Source: Planctomycetota bacterium (GTDB lineage Bacteria; Planctomycetota; UBA8108; UBA1146). From it: a stretch of DNA of 16,467 nucleotides. A program made the position numbers and the translations under genes. The DNA lies in contig NZJA01000095.1 in the NCBI GenBank assembly GCA_002691835.1, positions 1 through 16,467 on the forward strand, in the 5' to 3' direction. This document shows, piece after piece, positions 1 to 7,124 of the stretch. The notes below the pieces were generated by a model. It was not told the DNA's origin. It saw only the letters and a program-made list of their open reading frames with translations, and did not search any database. Position 1 is the first letter of the stretch; every line of letters starts with the position of its first letter.

Positions 1-485
1 CCTTCTTCCACTCCCCAGCGTTCCCTGGGTCCGCGGCGCTGTTCCATATTGTCGACGGTGATGTCTTCACCGATACACCAGAAATCACCGGCGTTGCCGT
101 GATACATCTGGCACTCGATGGATTGGGGGAACATGCCGTAAAGACGTCTTGGGGTCGAGGCGTGAACGAGGATTCCGCAGTTTCCCGGGTCTCCCGCCCA
201 GCGGTATTCGATGGTCAGGGTGTAGTTGGAATACTCCTCGTCGGTGATCAGATGTCCCCCGGGGGAGCCGTGGCTGATCAACAGACCATCCTGGACGGAG
301 AAGGAAGCCGGGACCGGATCTCCCGAATCGGCGGCGGGGATGTCGGTGTGCCAGCCGCTGAGATCCTGACCGTTAAAGAGCGAACGAGCGGATATTTCTT
401 CTGAACCCGTTTCGATCAGGGAGCAGCCCAGAAGGCTGAGAACCGCAACCACTATCGCACAGAGGTGGAATCGCCAGCTTTTCAT
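1..485 (-). CDS. DUF1080 (3-keto-disaccharide hydrolase-like) lipoprotein, C-terminus cut by window edge
   Basis: Reading the minus strand from ATG 485 gives an open frame of 161 codons to the window edge. The N-terminus has a short basic n-region, a hydrophobic core and a lipobox ending L-L-G-C at Cys21, so the protein is probably a lipoprotein. It then shows the hallmarks of the DUF1080 concanavalin-like fold: F-F-N-G-Q-D-L-S-G-W near residue 36, a Y-T-L-T-I-E-Y-R-W strand near 87, N-C-G-I-L-V-H near 101, and S-I-E-C-Q followed by G-N-A-G-D-F-W near 121-134. Family members bind or cleave carbohydrates, and some act on 3-keto-glycosides. The substrate here cannot be read. The start ATG overlaps the stop of the upstream desaturase in an ATGA tetranucleotide, so translation is probably coupled. 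The family is strongly expanded in planctomycetes and verrucomicrobia. Confidence 0.9.
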   Translation of the reverse strand, partial: MKSWRFHLCAIVVAVLSLLGCSLIETGSEEISARSLFNGQDLSGWHTDIPAADSGDPVPASFSVQDGLLISHGSPGGHLITDEEYSNYTLTIEYRWAGDPGNCGILVHASTPRRLYGMFPQSIECQMYHGNAGDFWCIGEDITVDNMEQRRGPRERWGVEE

Positions 486-1705
486 GCGGGAATCGGCATC
501 GTGTTTCGCAGAGCGAGGAACTCTTTCCAGGAGTGGTGCCAGGCTTTTTGGGCCTCGGTCACTTTTTGGCGAAGAGATTCGCTCACTTCTCCTTTTTTGA
601 CGGCACGACGATACTTTCGTACCTGTTCATTCCAATGGCTGAGGGTTTCCTCAACTTGTTGACTCGCGGCCTCAACTCGCATGCGCCACTCTCCGTGCAC
701 TTCAGGAAGAGTTTCTGCGAGTCTGTCATGATAAACCTCTAACTGTCGTTCGAGGCGCTTCTTCCAGCGTATCGGAGCTTCCGTTCGCTTCAGGTTACTG
801 GTTAATCCCAGATGGTTGCCACTCCAGATCAACCATTTTGAGGGGTCGAAGTGGTACCACTTGAGACCGTTTCGGTAATCTGCAGGAAAGGTATGGTGGA
901 AGTTGTGATAGCCCTCACCAAAGGTGATGAGTGCACAAAACCAGGAGTCTTTGGAAGTGTTACTTTTAGACCACGGTTGGTTGCCGATCATATGACAAAG
1001 ACTGTTGATACTGAAAGTCGCTTGATGCGTAAAGACGACTCTCGCCAAGCCTGCAAAAAGCAACATTCCTAATGGGCGACCGATCAGGAATCCCAGACCA
1101 AGTGGCAGCAGGACATTCACGGTCAGTGCGATCCACCAGTAATTACGGTGCTGCCACATGACGAGGCGATCTGCGGCGAGGTCGGGAGTATTACTGTAGT
1201 CGTGTACATTTTCATTCTCATGAAAAATCCACCGCATGTGAGACCACCAGAATCCTTTAGTGGCATCATAGGGGTCATCGTGATGATCAGTGTGTTTGTG
1301 ATGTCGGCGGTGTGAAGCGGACCAGACGAGTGCGCTGTTTTGAAGGGCGGAGGCCCCTGCCACCAGAGCCAGAAATCTCCAGACGAAATGGGCCTCGTAG
1401 GAGCGATGGGCAAAGAGTCGGTGGTAACCGACTGTGATTCCCATCCCGGCACAGATCCACAGCAAGATTGCCGTGGTGGTCAAAGACCAGTGGTGACCTG
1501 AAACGTAAATGTAGGCTGGGATGGAAAGAGCAGTGAGAATCGGACTCAGGCTGAGGAATAGTGCATTCGACCAGATGATCGGACCCCGTGTATTCGCAGT
1601 CTCAGCAGGAGTTCCGGATGGGTCCGAGGAGGCCATGGTCGTATTACTGGTGTTCATGGAATATCCAATCTCAGGAATCAGGCGTTGACCTCTGAATCTC
1701 TTCAT
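482..1705 (-). CDS. Membrane fatty-acyl desaturase (delta-9 / stearoyl-CoA desaturase-like) with C-terminal charged extension
   Basis: This is an integral membrane diiron desaturase that would insert a double bond into acyl chains. All three histidine boxes are visible: H95-R-L-F-A-H100, H132-R-R-H-H136 and H267-N-F-H-H271, the last within E-G-Y-H-N-F-H-H-T-F-P. Hydrophobic segments near 45-70, 75-93, 107-125 and 188-225 match the usual two-hairpin topology. From about residue 310 to 407 there is a charged, probably helical extension beyond the catalytic core. ATG 1705 gives 407 residues, but Met17 (ATG 1657) is an equally possible start because neither has a strong Shine-Dalgarno. The gene overlaps the DUF1080 lipoprotein by 4 bp. 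The 262-bp gap to the divergent TPR gene must hold both promoters, but I see no convincing -35/-10 pair there. Confidence 0.95.
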   Translation of the reverse strand: MKRFRGQRLIPEIGYSMNTSNTTMASSDPSGTPAETANTRGPIIWSNALFLSLSPILTALSIPAYIYVSGHHWSLTTTAILLWICAGMGITVGYHRLFAHRSYEAHFVWRFLALVAGASALQNSALVWSASHRRHHKHTDHHDDPYDATKGFWWSHMRWIFHENENVHDYSNTPDLAADRLVMWQHRNYWWIALTVNVLLPLGLGFLIGRPLGMLLFAGLARVVFTHQATFSINSLCHMIGNQPWSKSNTSKDSWFCALITFGEGYHNFHHTFPADYRNGLKWYHFDPSKWLIWSGNHLGLTSNLKRTEAPIRWKKRLERQLEVYHDRLAETLPEVHGEWRMRVEAASQQVEETLSHWNEQVRKYRRAVKKGEVSESLRQKVTEAQKAWHHSWKEFLALRNTMPIPA

Positions 1706-1967
1706 TAATGACGATTACAACGAATCGATGGGGGGTGGGTCAAACCGATTGGGAAATAAAGTGAGTGAATATTCTACGTAATAGGCCCTTGGGCAGAATG
1801 AGCCCATTTTATCGTCGATTGAAAAAAAGGCTGTTTTTTGAATCCGGCAAGATTTCAGGTCCCAATTGCCCTCGACATACCGGGAATTCACGTTTCTAAT
1901 TTCCTCGACTCTCGTCTCTGCTGTGAGATCGGGGGCCGCATTTTTACTGTGAAAGAAAGAGAAATTC

Positions 1968-3632
1968 ATGCTTTGGTTCATCTTGGGGATTTCCCTTTTG
2001 TCACCTGTTACTTCGAATCAGGAACCGGCTCAGCTTCCAGTTAATCTTCCTGCTCCACCAATGATCCTGGAAAATCTTGGAGACTTCCGTCGAGATGTCG
2101 TTACCGATTCGGAGGAGGCACGTCGTTGGTTTGATCAGGGTTACAATTTGATGCTGTCCTTCAACTTCAATGGTGCCATCCGATCCTTCTACCAGGCAAC
2201 GATAGAAGATCCTGAATTTGCCATGGCGTGGTGGGGGATTGCTCATTGTTCTGGCCCGAATATTAACGTCCCAATGATCTTGCCGGGGCCTTTTGCTGAC
2301 TGGTGTTATTCAGCGAGCAAAAAGGCTGCAGAATTTGCAGATCGTGAATCACTGCCGAATCAGGCGATCATTGCTGCTGGGCAACATCGTTATGCGTGGC
2401 CGATGCCTGAGGACCTCTCGGAAGTGAATTCTGCATATTGTGATGCGATTTTGGCGGCCCATGAAAAGTTTCCACTGGATCCGGATGTCGCAGTCCTTGC
2501 CGCAGAATCGATGATGTTGCTGCAGCCGTGGAGTTACTGGAGTCTTGAAGGAGAACCGCAAGAAAGAACACTTCAGTTTAAAGAGATTGTTGAAGGTGTG
2601 CTCGATCGGGATCCCTATCATCCCGGGGCTTGCCATCTCTACATTCATATCATGGAGTCTTCTCAAACTCCTGAAATGGCTGAGAGAGTTGCGGATCGAC
2701 TATTAGGCCTGATTCCTGGAGCAGGTCATATGGTCCATATGCCTTCTCATATCTGGATGAACACAGGGCGCTATGCAGAATCCGCAGACTGTAACAGAGA
2801 TGCGGTTGCTCTGGATGATCTCTGGTTTGAGCGTAACGGAGGCCCGACCGATTACTATTTTTATGGAATGCACAATCGACATTTCCTCGGCTACGCCACA
2901 TTGATGCTGGGAAGAAGTCGCGAATGCATTGAGGTGACCTCTGCTATCGCCAAAGAGGCACCCTCTGAGCTCTTCATGCAATTCGCCTCTTTCAGTGATA
3001 GCTGGGCGGCTTCTGAATATCACGTCCTGGTCCGCTTCGGTAAGTGGGAGGAAATCCTTGATAAGCCGATGCCGCCAGAGTGGCGTTTTGTTTCCAGAGC
3101 AGTCCTTCATTATGCGCGAGGGGTCGCTTTTGCAAACACGGATCGATTCGAAGAGGCTCGTCTTGAGCTGGCGAAATTAGATGAGGCGATTCAGCAGATC
3201 CCCGAAGATTTCACCATGGGAAGCAGTCCATGTGATGAGGTTTTCGCAGTGGGCCGCAGGGTTCTCGAAGGGGAGATTCTCTTTAAGGAGGGAAGTCGCG
3301 AAGAAGCCCTCGCCAAGCTTCGAGAAGCGGTGGATCTGGAAGATCAACTGGAGTATTCGGAACCGCCTTCCTGGCCTGTTCCGGCGCGCCATCCTCTTGG
3401 GGCATTGCTGAATACAGCCGGCAAGTTCGAGGAAGCGGAAAAGGTCTTTCTCAAGGATCTGAAACATTATCCAGCCAATGGCTGGGCACTGATTGGTTTG
3501 ATGAATGCCTTGGAGGGACAAGGTCGCATGGAGGAAGCCGCGATCACCCGTGGTTCATTTAGTGAGGCATGGAAACATGCTGACGTCCAGCCCACCTCTG
3601 CCTGTTATTGCGGTGAAATCGGTTCTAAGTAA
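1968..3632 (+). CDS. Exported tetratricopeptide-repeat protein
   Basis: The 554-residue protein begins with a short hydrophobic segment (residues 2-14) that looks like a signal peptide or N-terminal anchor. Near residues 45-105 it carries the opening block typical of a widespread TPR family: E-A-R-R-W-F-D-Q-G-Y-N-L, F-N-F-N-G-A-I-R-S-F, D-P-E-F-A-M-A-W-W-G-I-A and G-P-N-I-N-V. Helical repeats with the TPR small/large residue pattern continue, with clear A-helix/B-helix pairs near 395-415, 440-470 and 490-540. TPR arrays mediate protein-protein contacts, and no catalytic motif is visible. The ATG at 1968 is preceded by a purine-rich tract (1951-1963) that can serve as ribosome binding site. 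The gene stands alone, divergent from the desaturase and followed by a large hairpin. Confidence 0.9.
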   Translation: MLWFILGISLLSPVTSNQEPAQLPVNLPAPPMILENLGDFRRDVVTDSEEARRWFDQGYNLMLSFNFNGAIRSFYQATIEDPEFAMAWWGIAHCSGPNINVPMILPGPFADWCYSASKKAAEFADRESLPNQAIIAAGQHRYAWPMPEDLSEVNSAYCDAILAAHEKFPLDPDVAVLAAESMMLLQPWSYWSLEGEPQERTLQFKEIVEGVLDRDPYHPGACHLYIHIMESSQTPEMAERVADRLLGLIPGAGHMVHMPSHIWMNTGRYAESADCNRDAVALDDLWFERNGGPTDYYFYGMHNRHFLGYATLMLGRSRECIEVTSAIAKEAPSELFMQFASFSDSWAASEYHVLVRFGKWEEILDKPMPPEWRFVSRAVLHYARGVAFANTDRFEEARLELAKLDEAIQQIPEDFTMGSSPCDEVFAVGRRVLEGEILFKEGSREEALAKLREAVDLEDQLEYSEPPSWPVPARHPLGALLNTAGKFEEAEKVFLKDLKHYPANGWALIGLMNALEGQGRMEEAAITRGSFSEAWKHADVQPTSACYCGEIGSK

Positions 3633-3652
3633 TACAGAGTTGAATCGGTGAA

Positions 3653-3698
3653 GCAAATCAAGCCTTGGAGCTCTCTGGAGTTCCGGGGCTTGATTTGC
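3653..3698 (+). repeat. 46-nt near-perfect inverted repeat / RNA hairpin
   Basis: The arms 3653-3673 and 3678-3698 can pair along 21 positions around a TCTG loop (3674-3677). The outer 12 pairs are perfect. The three non-Watson-Crick positions are T-G, T-G and G-T, so all 21 pair in the plus-strand RNA, while the opposite transcript would have three A-C mismatches. It starts 20 nt after the TPR stop codon and ends 58 nt before the first AIM24 start. No T-run follows on either strand, so it is not a standard intrinsic terminator. It may be an mRNA 3'-end stabiliser or a palindromic repeat element. Confidence 0.8.
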
Positions 3699-3756
3699 AT
3701 CTGGGGGCGTGCTCGACTTTGATTGTCCTGGTGATGAATCCAGAAGGGGTAAATCG

Positions 3757-4416
3757 ATGGAATTTGAGATTAAGGGTAATCCTGAATTTGGGGAGGCCGT
3801 GGCCCAGCTGGAATCCGGGGATTCATTTCATGCCGCTTCCGGGGCGATGAACTGGCTTCGGGGTCCAGTGTCCTTCAAGGCCCGTCTGATGGGAGGCCTT
3901 GGCAAGTCCCTCATTCGAAAAGTGCTCGGCGGGACTTCGATGTTTGTCAACGAGTACAAGGCGATCGGTCCCTCTCAGGTGGCGTTTTCCCACATGGTGG
4001 CCGGAACACTGGTACAGATGCCGATCACTTCCGAAGGAATGCTGATTGCGGGCGGATCTTTCACGGCCTGCACCCAGGGTGTGAATCTGCGGACCCGATT
4101 CGGTGGGTTCAAGGCCTTCTTCAGCGGCAAGGGCGCTTTCTTCATCGAAGCCTCCGGATCAGGAGAGATCTTCTTTGGTGCCTATGGGGCAGTGGTCGAG
4201 AAGGAGCTGGATGGGGAACTGATCGTTGATAACGGTCATGTCCTTGCCTGGGAGAACACCCTCGACTGGAGCCTCAAGGGTGCAGGTGGGCTCAAGAGCA
4301 CGCTCTTCTCCGGTGAAGGATTGGTCATGAGATTTAGTGGTCGAGGACGCATTTGGCTGCAGACCCGTCATCTGGCGGGGACGGCGGGGTGGATCACCCC
4401 GTTCTTGAGAGCTTAG
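3757..4416 (+). CDS. AIM24 family protein, first of three tandem copies
   Basis: The 219-residue protein belongs to the AIM24 / TIGR00266 family, a beta-rich fold related to a yeast mitochondrial biogenesis factor. Its biochemical function is not established in bacteria. Family signatures are a G-D-S-F-H-A-A-S-G-A-M block near 28-38, G-G-T-S-M-F-V-N near 58-66, G-G-S-F-T-A near 95, F-F-S-G-K-G-A-F-F-I near 118-128, and a C-terminal F-S-G-E-G-L-V-M-R-F-S-G-R-G near 185-199. I chose the ATG at 3757 over a start 48 bp upstream because AAGGGG (3745-3750) lies just before it and the protein then begins directly with the conserved domain. The next gene starts 8 bp after the stop, so the three AIM24 genes form an operon. 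Confidence 0.92.
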   Translation: MEFEIKGNPEFGEAVAQLESGDSFHAASGAMNWLRGPVSFKARLMGGLGKSLIRKVLGGTSMFVNEYKAIGPSQVAFSHMVAGTLVQMPITSEGMLIAGGSFTACTQGVNLRTRFGGFKAFFSGKGAFFIEASGSGEIFFGAYGAVVEKELDGELIVDNGHVLAWENTLDWSLKGAGGLKSTLFSGEGLVMRFSGRGRIWLQTRHLAGTAGWITPFLRA

Positions 4417-4424
4417 GGGGATCG

Positions 4425-5114
4425 ATGAAATTCAACATTCTCGAAACCGGAGCTTTTCAGTCTGCTCTCGTCGAGTTTGAGCATGGCGAGGAATTTTTCA
4501 GCGAGTCAGGAGCGATGGTGCGTGCTTCTGGCAACGTTGACATGGATGTATCGACTCGCAGCCGCGGAAAGAGCGGCATCATGGGCGGAATCAAGCGCCT
4601 CTTCAGTGGTGAGTCCTTCTTTGTCAGCACCTACAAGGTGGGACCCGGTGAAACGGGTGAGGTCGGATTGGCGCCGGTTCTGCCCGGCGAAATGAAGACC
4701 GTCAACCTTGATGGATCGACCACCTGGGTCTGTTCGGGAGGCTCCTTCATCGCTGCCGGTGGTGACGATGTGGAAATGGAATCCAAGTTTCAGGGATTCG
4801 GCAGTGTCTTCAGTGGCGAGGGAATGTTCTTCCTCGAGGTTTCCGGAGTCGGGACTGCTCTGGTCGGTGGTTTCGGTGCTCTGCATGAACTGGAAGTCGA
4901 TGGAGAGTTGACTCTCGATACCGGTCACCTGATCGCCTACGAGAAAACCCTCGATTACAAAATCACCAAAGCTGCCAGTTCGTGGACCCAGAGTTTTCTC
5001 TCGGGTGAGGGCTTTGTCATGAAGTTCGAGGGGCAGGGCAAGGTGATCGTCCAAACCCACGATGCCAGTCTGTTTGGATCGAATCTCGGCCCGCTGTTGC
5101 CGGAGAGGCAGTGA
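4425..5114 (+). CDS. AIM24 family protein, second of three tandem copies
   Basis: The 229-residue protein matches the AIM24 / TIGR00266 layout: G-E-E-F-F-S-E-S-G-A-M near 21-31, F-S-G-E-S-F-F-V-S near 60-68, C-S-G-G-S-F-I-A near 103-110, F-S-G-E-G-M-F-F-L near 130-138, and F-L-S-G-E-G-F-V-M-K-F near 200-210. The start at 4425 follows an AGGGGG ribosome binding site (4415-4420) that overlaps the previous stop codon, which argues for it over an ORF start 72 bp upstream. The protein has clearly diverged from its two neighbours, so the triplication looks old rather than recent. Function is unknown. Expression is presumably shared with the flanking copies. Confidence 0.92.
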   Translation: MKFNILETGAFQSALVEFEHGEEFFSESGAMVRASGNVDMDVSTRSRGKSGIMGGIKRLFSGESFFVSTYKVGPGETGEVGLAPVLPGEMKTVNLDGSTTWVCSGGSFIAAGGDDVEMESKFQGFGSVFSGEGMFFLEVSGVGTALVGGFGALHELEVDGELTLDTGHLIAYEKTLDYKITKAASSWTQSFLSGEGFVMKFEGQGKVIVQTHDASLFGSNLGPLLPERQ

Positions 5115-5117
5115 TCA

Positions 5118-5858
5118 ATGAAATACCGCATTGAATGTCAACCTGGTTACTCCTATCTCGAAGTCGAACTGGATCCCGGTGACAGCATCGCTTCCGAGGC
5201 GGGGGCAATGGCGTGGATGGACCCTTCCATTGACATGGAGACGTCCACCCGTGGAGGAGTCTTCTCAGGTCTGAAGCGTGCATTGCTCAGCGGAGAGTCT
5301 TTTTTCCAGAACACCTACACCACAGAGGAATCCGGTTCTCGGCTCGCTTTGGCACCCGGACCTTCGGGGGCCATCGTGGCTCTCGAATTGAACGACGAAG
5401 AGATTTTCCTGCAGAAGGGTGCATACCTGGCCTCTATCGGTGATATCAAGATTGATGCCAAGTTCGATGGACTCAAAGGTTTCTTCAACGAGGGTCTCTT
5501 CATCCTCAAGTGTTCCGGAACCGGAACCCTCTTCTTCAATGCCTACGGGGATATCCAGCAGGTGCAGCTGACGGGACAGAATGTCGGTCAGGACGTGGAT
5601 GACCTCTTCGACGATGAGTGGGAGAGTTCGGTGCAGGTTCCGGGTGACTACACCGTCGACAACGGCTTCGCCGTAGCCTGGGATCCGAGTCTCAACTATC
5701 GATTGACCACCGGACGCAAAATTCGTCAATTCCTCTTCGGGGACCAGATCATGCTGCGTTTTTCAGGGCAGGGGCGGGTTTGGGTCCAGAGTCGCAGTCC
5801 CCAGGCCTTCGCCAGCTGGATCCACCCTTATCGTCGAGTGAAATCGAAGAACAATTGA
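5118..5858 (+). CDS. AIM24 family protein, third copy, with acidic insertion
   Basis: The 246-residue protein is the third AIM24 / TIGR00266 member. It shares the family blocks G-D-S-I-A-S-E-A-G-A-M (21-31), L-L-S-G-E-S-F-F-Q-N (56-65) and the C-terminal R-F-S-G-Q-G-R-V-W-V-Q (214-224). Unlike the other two copies, it carries about 24 extra residues (153-176), rich in Asp and Glu with one Trp, just before the conserved D-N-G-F-A-V-A-W strand. It starts 3 bp after the preceding stop, with GGAGAGG (5102-5108) as ribosome binding site inside the upstream gene. A small inverted repeat (TTTCCC 5878-5883 with GGGAAA 5890-5895) follows but lacks a T-run. The insertion suggests a specialised loop or partner site in this copy. 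Confidence 0.92.
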   Translation: MKYRIECQPGYSYLEVELDPGDSIASEAGAMAWMDPSIDMETSTRGGVFSGLKRALLSGESFFQNTYTTEESGSRLALAPGPSGAIVALELNDEEIFLQKGAYLASIGDIKIDAKFDGLKGFFNEGLFILKCSGTGTLFFNAYGDIQQVQLTGQNVGQDVDDLFDDEWESSVQVPGDYTVDNGFAVAWDPSLNYRLTTGRKIRQFLFGDQIMLRFSGQGRVWVQSRSPQAFASWIHPYRRVKSKNN

Positions 5859-5919
5859 TCGGTCCGACACGATCCACTTTCCCGATGAAGGGAAATTGGA
5901 GGGGGATGAGAGGTGAAAA

Positions 5920-7059
5920 ATGACGATGAATGAAAAAGCCACCCAGGCGATCCGTGAAGTGGGAACGCGTAATGAAGCTTCTGCCGGAACTGTTCTGATA
6001 GAGGAGGGGGTTTTCGACGAGACTCTCTTTTATCTGGAAAAAGGCAGTGTTGAAATCATTCACGGTGATGATGTCGTCGACACCATCTCTGCCGGCGATG
6101 TTTTTGGTGAAGTGGCATTTGTCGAAAGGCGACCACGAACTGCCACCGTCAGGGCGGCGGAGGATTGCACCTATGTGGCAGCGGAGCGACCCGATCTGTT
6201 GCGATCCCTTTCGAATGACTCGGAAGCGCTCTTCGACTTTGTGCAGGCAATCGAGGAACGAAGAAGTGCCCACATGGCAGCCGGCGAAATTCAGGAAGTG
6301 GATGCTTTCCTCGAAAATGTCGCTGCTGAGGCGACCTCTCACAGGGCGGTTCATCACCCCTATCTTCTGGCCTTGCGAAACAAATCACTTCCCGACATGA
6401 AGTGGGCTCTTGCCGATTTTGCCAGGCAGTATCTGGGCTACTCCTCTCATTTTCCACGCTATCTGACTACCGTCATTGGTCGACTCGAAGTGCCTGAACA
6501 TCGGACTGCTCTCATGGAAAACCTGACGGAAGAATCGGGGATCTACGAGAGCGAAGAGATGGAAGAACTGGCGGAGATCGGCGTCGAGAAGGAATGGATC
6601 GATGGGGTTCCCCATCCGGTGCTCTTCCGCCGTTTCTGTATCGCGGCCGGTGCCGATCAGGCATCGCTCTCTGAAGATACGGTTGAAGTCGTGTGTTGGC
6701 GCGAAATGTTCCTCGCCGTTCTTTCGGGTGGTTCCACTGCAGAAGCCCTGGGTGCTCTCGGATTGGGCACCGAGAATGTGGTCAGCACGATGTACCAACA
6801 TTTTCTTCCAGCGTTGGAAGTACTGGATGCGCCTGCTTCAGAGACAGTTTTCTTTCCCTTGCACGCAGCAGTGGATGATCACCATCAGGAGACCTTGATG
6901 AATATCTCCCGTCACTACGCGGCAACCGCTGAGGGGCGCAGGGATCTGCTCAAGGGGATGCGCAAGGCCCTTTCACTGAGAGCGGGATTCTGGGATTGGC
7001 TCCATGCCCGGGCGTTGACCCAGGGGAAATGTGACGAGGGTGCCACGTTGATGTTTTGA
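5920..7059 (+). CDS. Fusion: cyclic-nucleotide-binding domain + haem-oxygenase-like diiron (HDO) domain
   Basis: The 379-residue protein has two parts. Residues 15-115 form a CRP/PKA-type cyclic-nucleotide-binding beta-barrel: glycines at turn positions, F62-G-E64-V-A as the ribose-binding element and R73-T-A-T-V carrying the phosphate-binding Arg. There is no helix-turn-helix after it. Residues 125-365 are all-helical and resemble the haem-oxygenase-like iron-oxidase families (CADD, UndA, BesC; TENA/PqqC fold). Candidate metal ligands are E205 in N-L-T-E-E-S-G, H232 in H-P-V-L-F, E285, and H315-x3-D319-x2-H322, the last with the same spacing as CADD. I infer a diiron oxygenase gated or sensed through a nucleotide ligand. 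The AGAGGTG before ATG 5920 is the likely ribosome binding site. The gene lies 61 bp after the AIM24 operon on the same strand, so co-transcription is possible. The substrate is unknown. Confidence 0.85.
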   Translation: MTMNEKATQAIREVGTRNEASAGTVLIEEGVFDETLFYLEKGSVEIIHGDDVVDTISAGDVFGEVAFVERRPRTATVRAAEDCTYVAAERPDLLRSLSNDSEALFDFVQAIEERRSAHMAAGEIQEVDAFLENVAAEATSHRAVHHPYLLALRNKSLPDMKWALADFARQYLGYSSHFPRYLTTVIGRLEVPEHRTALMENLTEESGIYESEEMEELAEIGVEKEWIDGVPHPVLFRRFCIAAGADQASLSEDTVEVVCWREMFLAVLSGGSTAEALGALGLGTENVVSTMYQHFLPALEVLDAPASETVFFPLHAAVDDHHQETLMNISRHYAATAEGRRDLLKGMRKALSLRAGFWDWLHARALTQGKCDEGATLMF

Positions 7060-7100
7060 TCGTCCCTGGATGTTTTGATCGTCCCTGGATGTTTTGATCG
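7050..7100. repeat. 19-bp tandem repeat (2.7 copies) covering the stop codon of the cNMP-HDO gene
   Basis: The 19-bp unit GATGTTTTGATCGTCCCTG occurs at 7050-7068 and 7069-7087, identical, and again for its first 13 bases at 7088-7100. The first copy contains the last codons and the TGA stop (7057-7059) of the cNMP-HDO gene. The third copy runs into a short hairpin, GATCGC (7096-7101) with GCGATC (7106-7111) around TCCG. Perfect identity suggests a recent slippage or duplication event. It lies between two convergent genes. Confidence 0.93.
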
Positions 7101-7124
7101 CTCCGGCGATCAGTCGACAGGGTT

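Noticed and set aside
1715..1981. Minus-strand 88-codon frame between the divergent desaturase and TPR genes
   Set aside because: It overlaps the TPR start and fills the only space for two promoters. It has no motif, and low GC here fits non-coding DNA.
5265..5729. Minus-strand 154-codon frame in the third AIM24 gene
   Set aside because: It is an antisense shadow of a conserved AIM24 coding region.
5878..5895. TTTCCC/GGGAAA inverted repeat after the AIM24 operon as a terminator
   Set aside because: The stem is only six A/T-rich-ended pairs with no T-run, too weak to claim. Read-through into the cNMP-HDO gene is possible.
5749..6357. Minus-strand 202-codon frame over the third AIM24 gene and cNMP-HDO gene
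   Set aside because: It spans two well-supported plus-strand genes and their gap, and has no recognisable motif.
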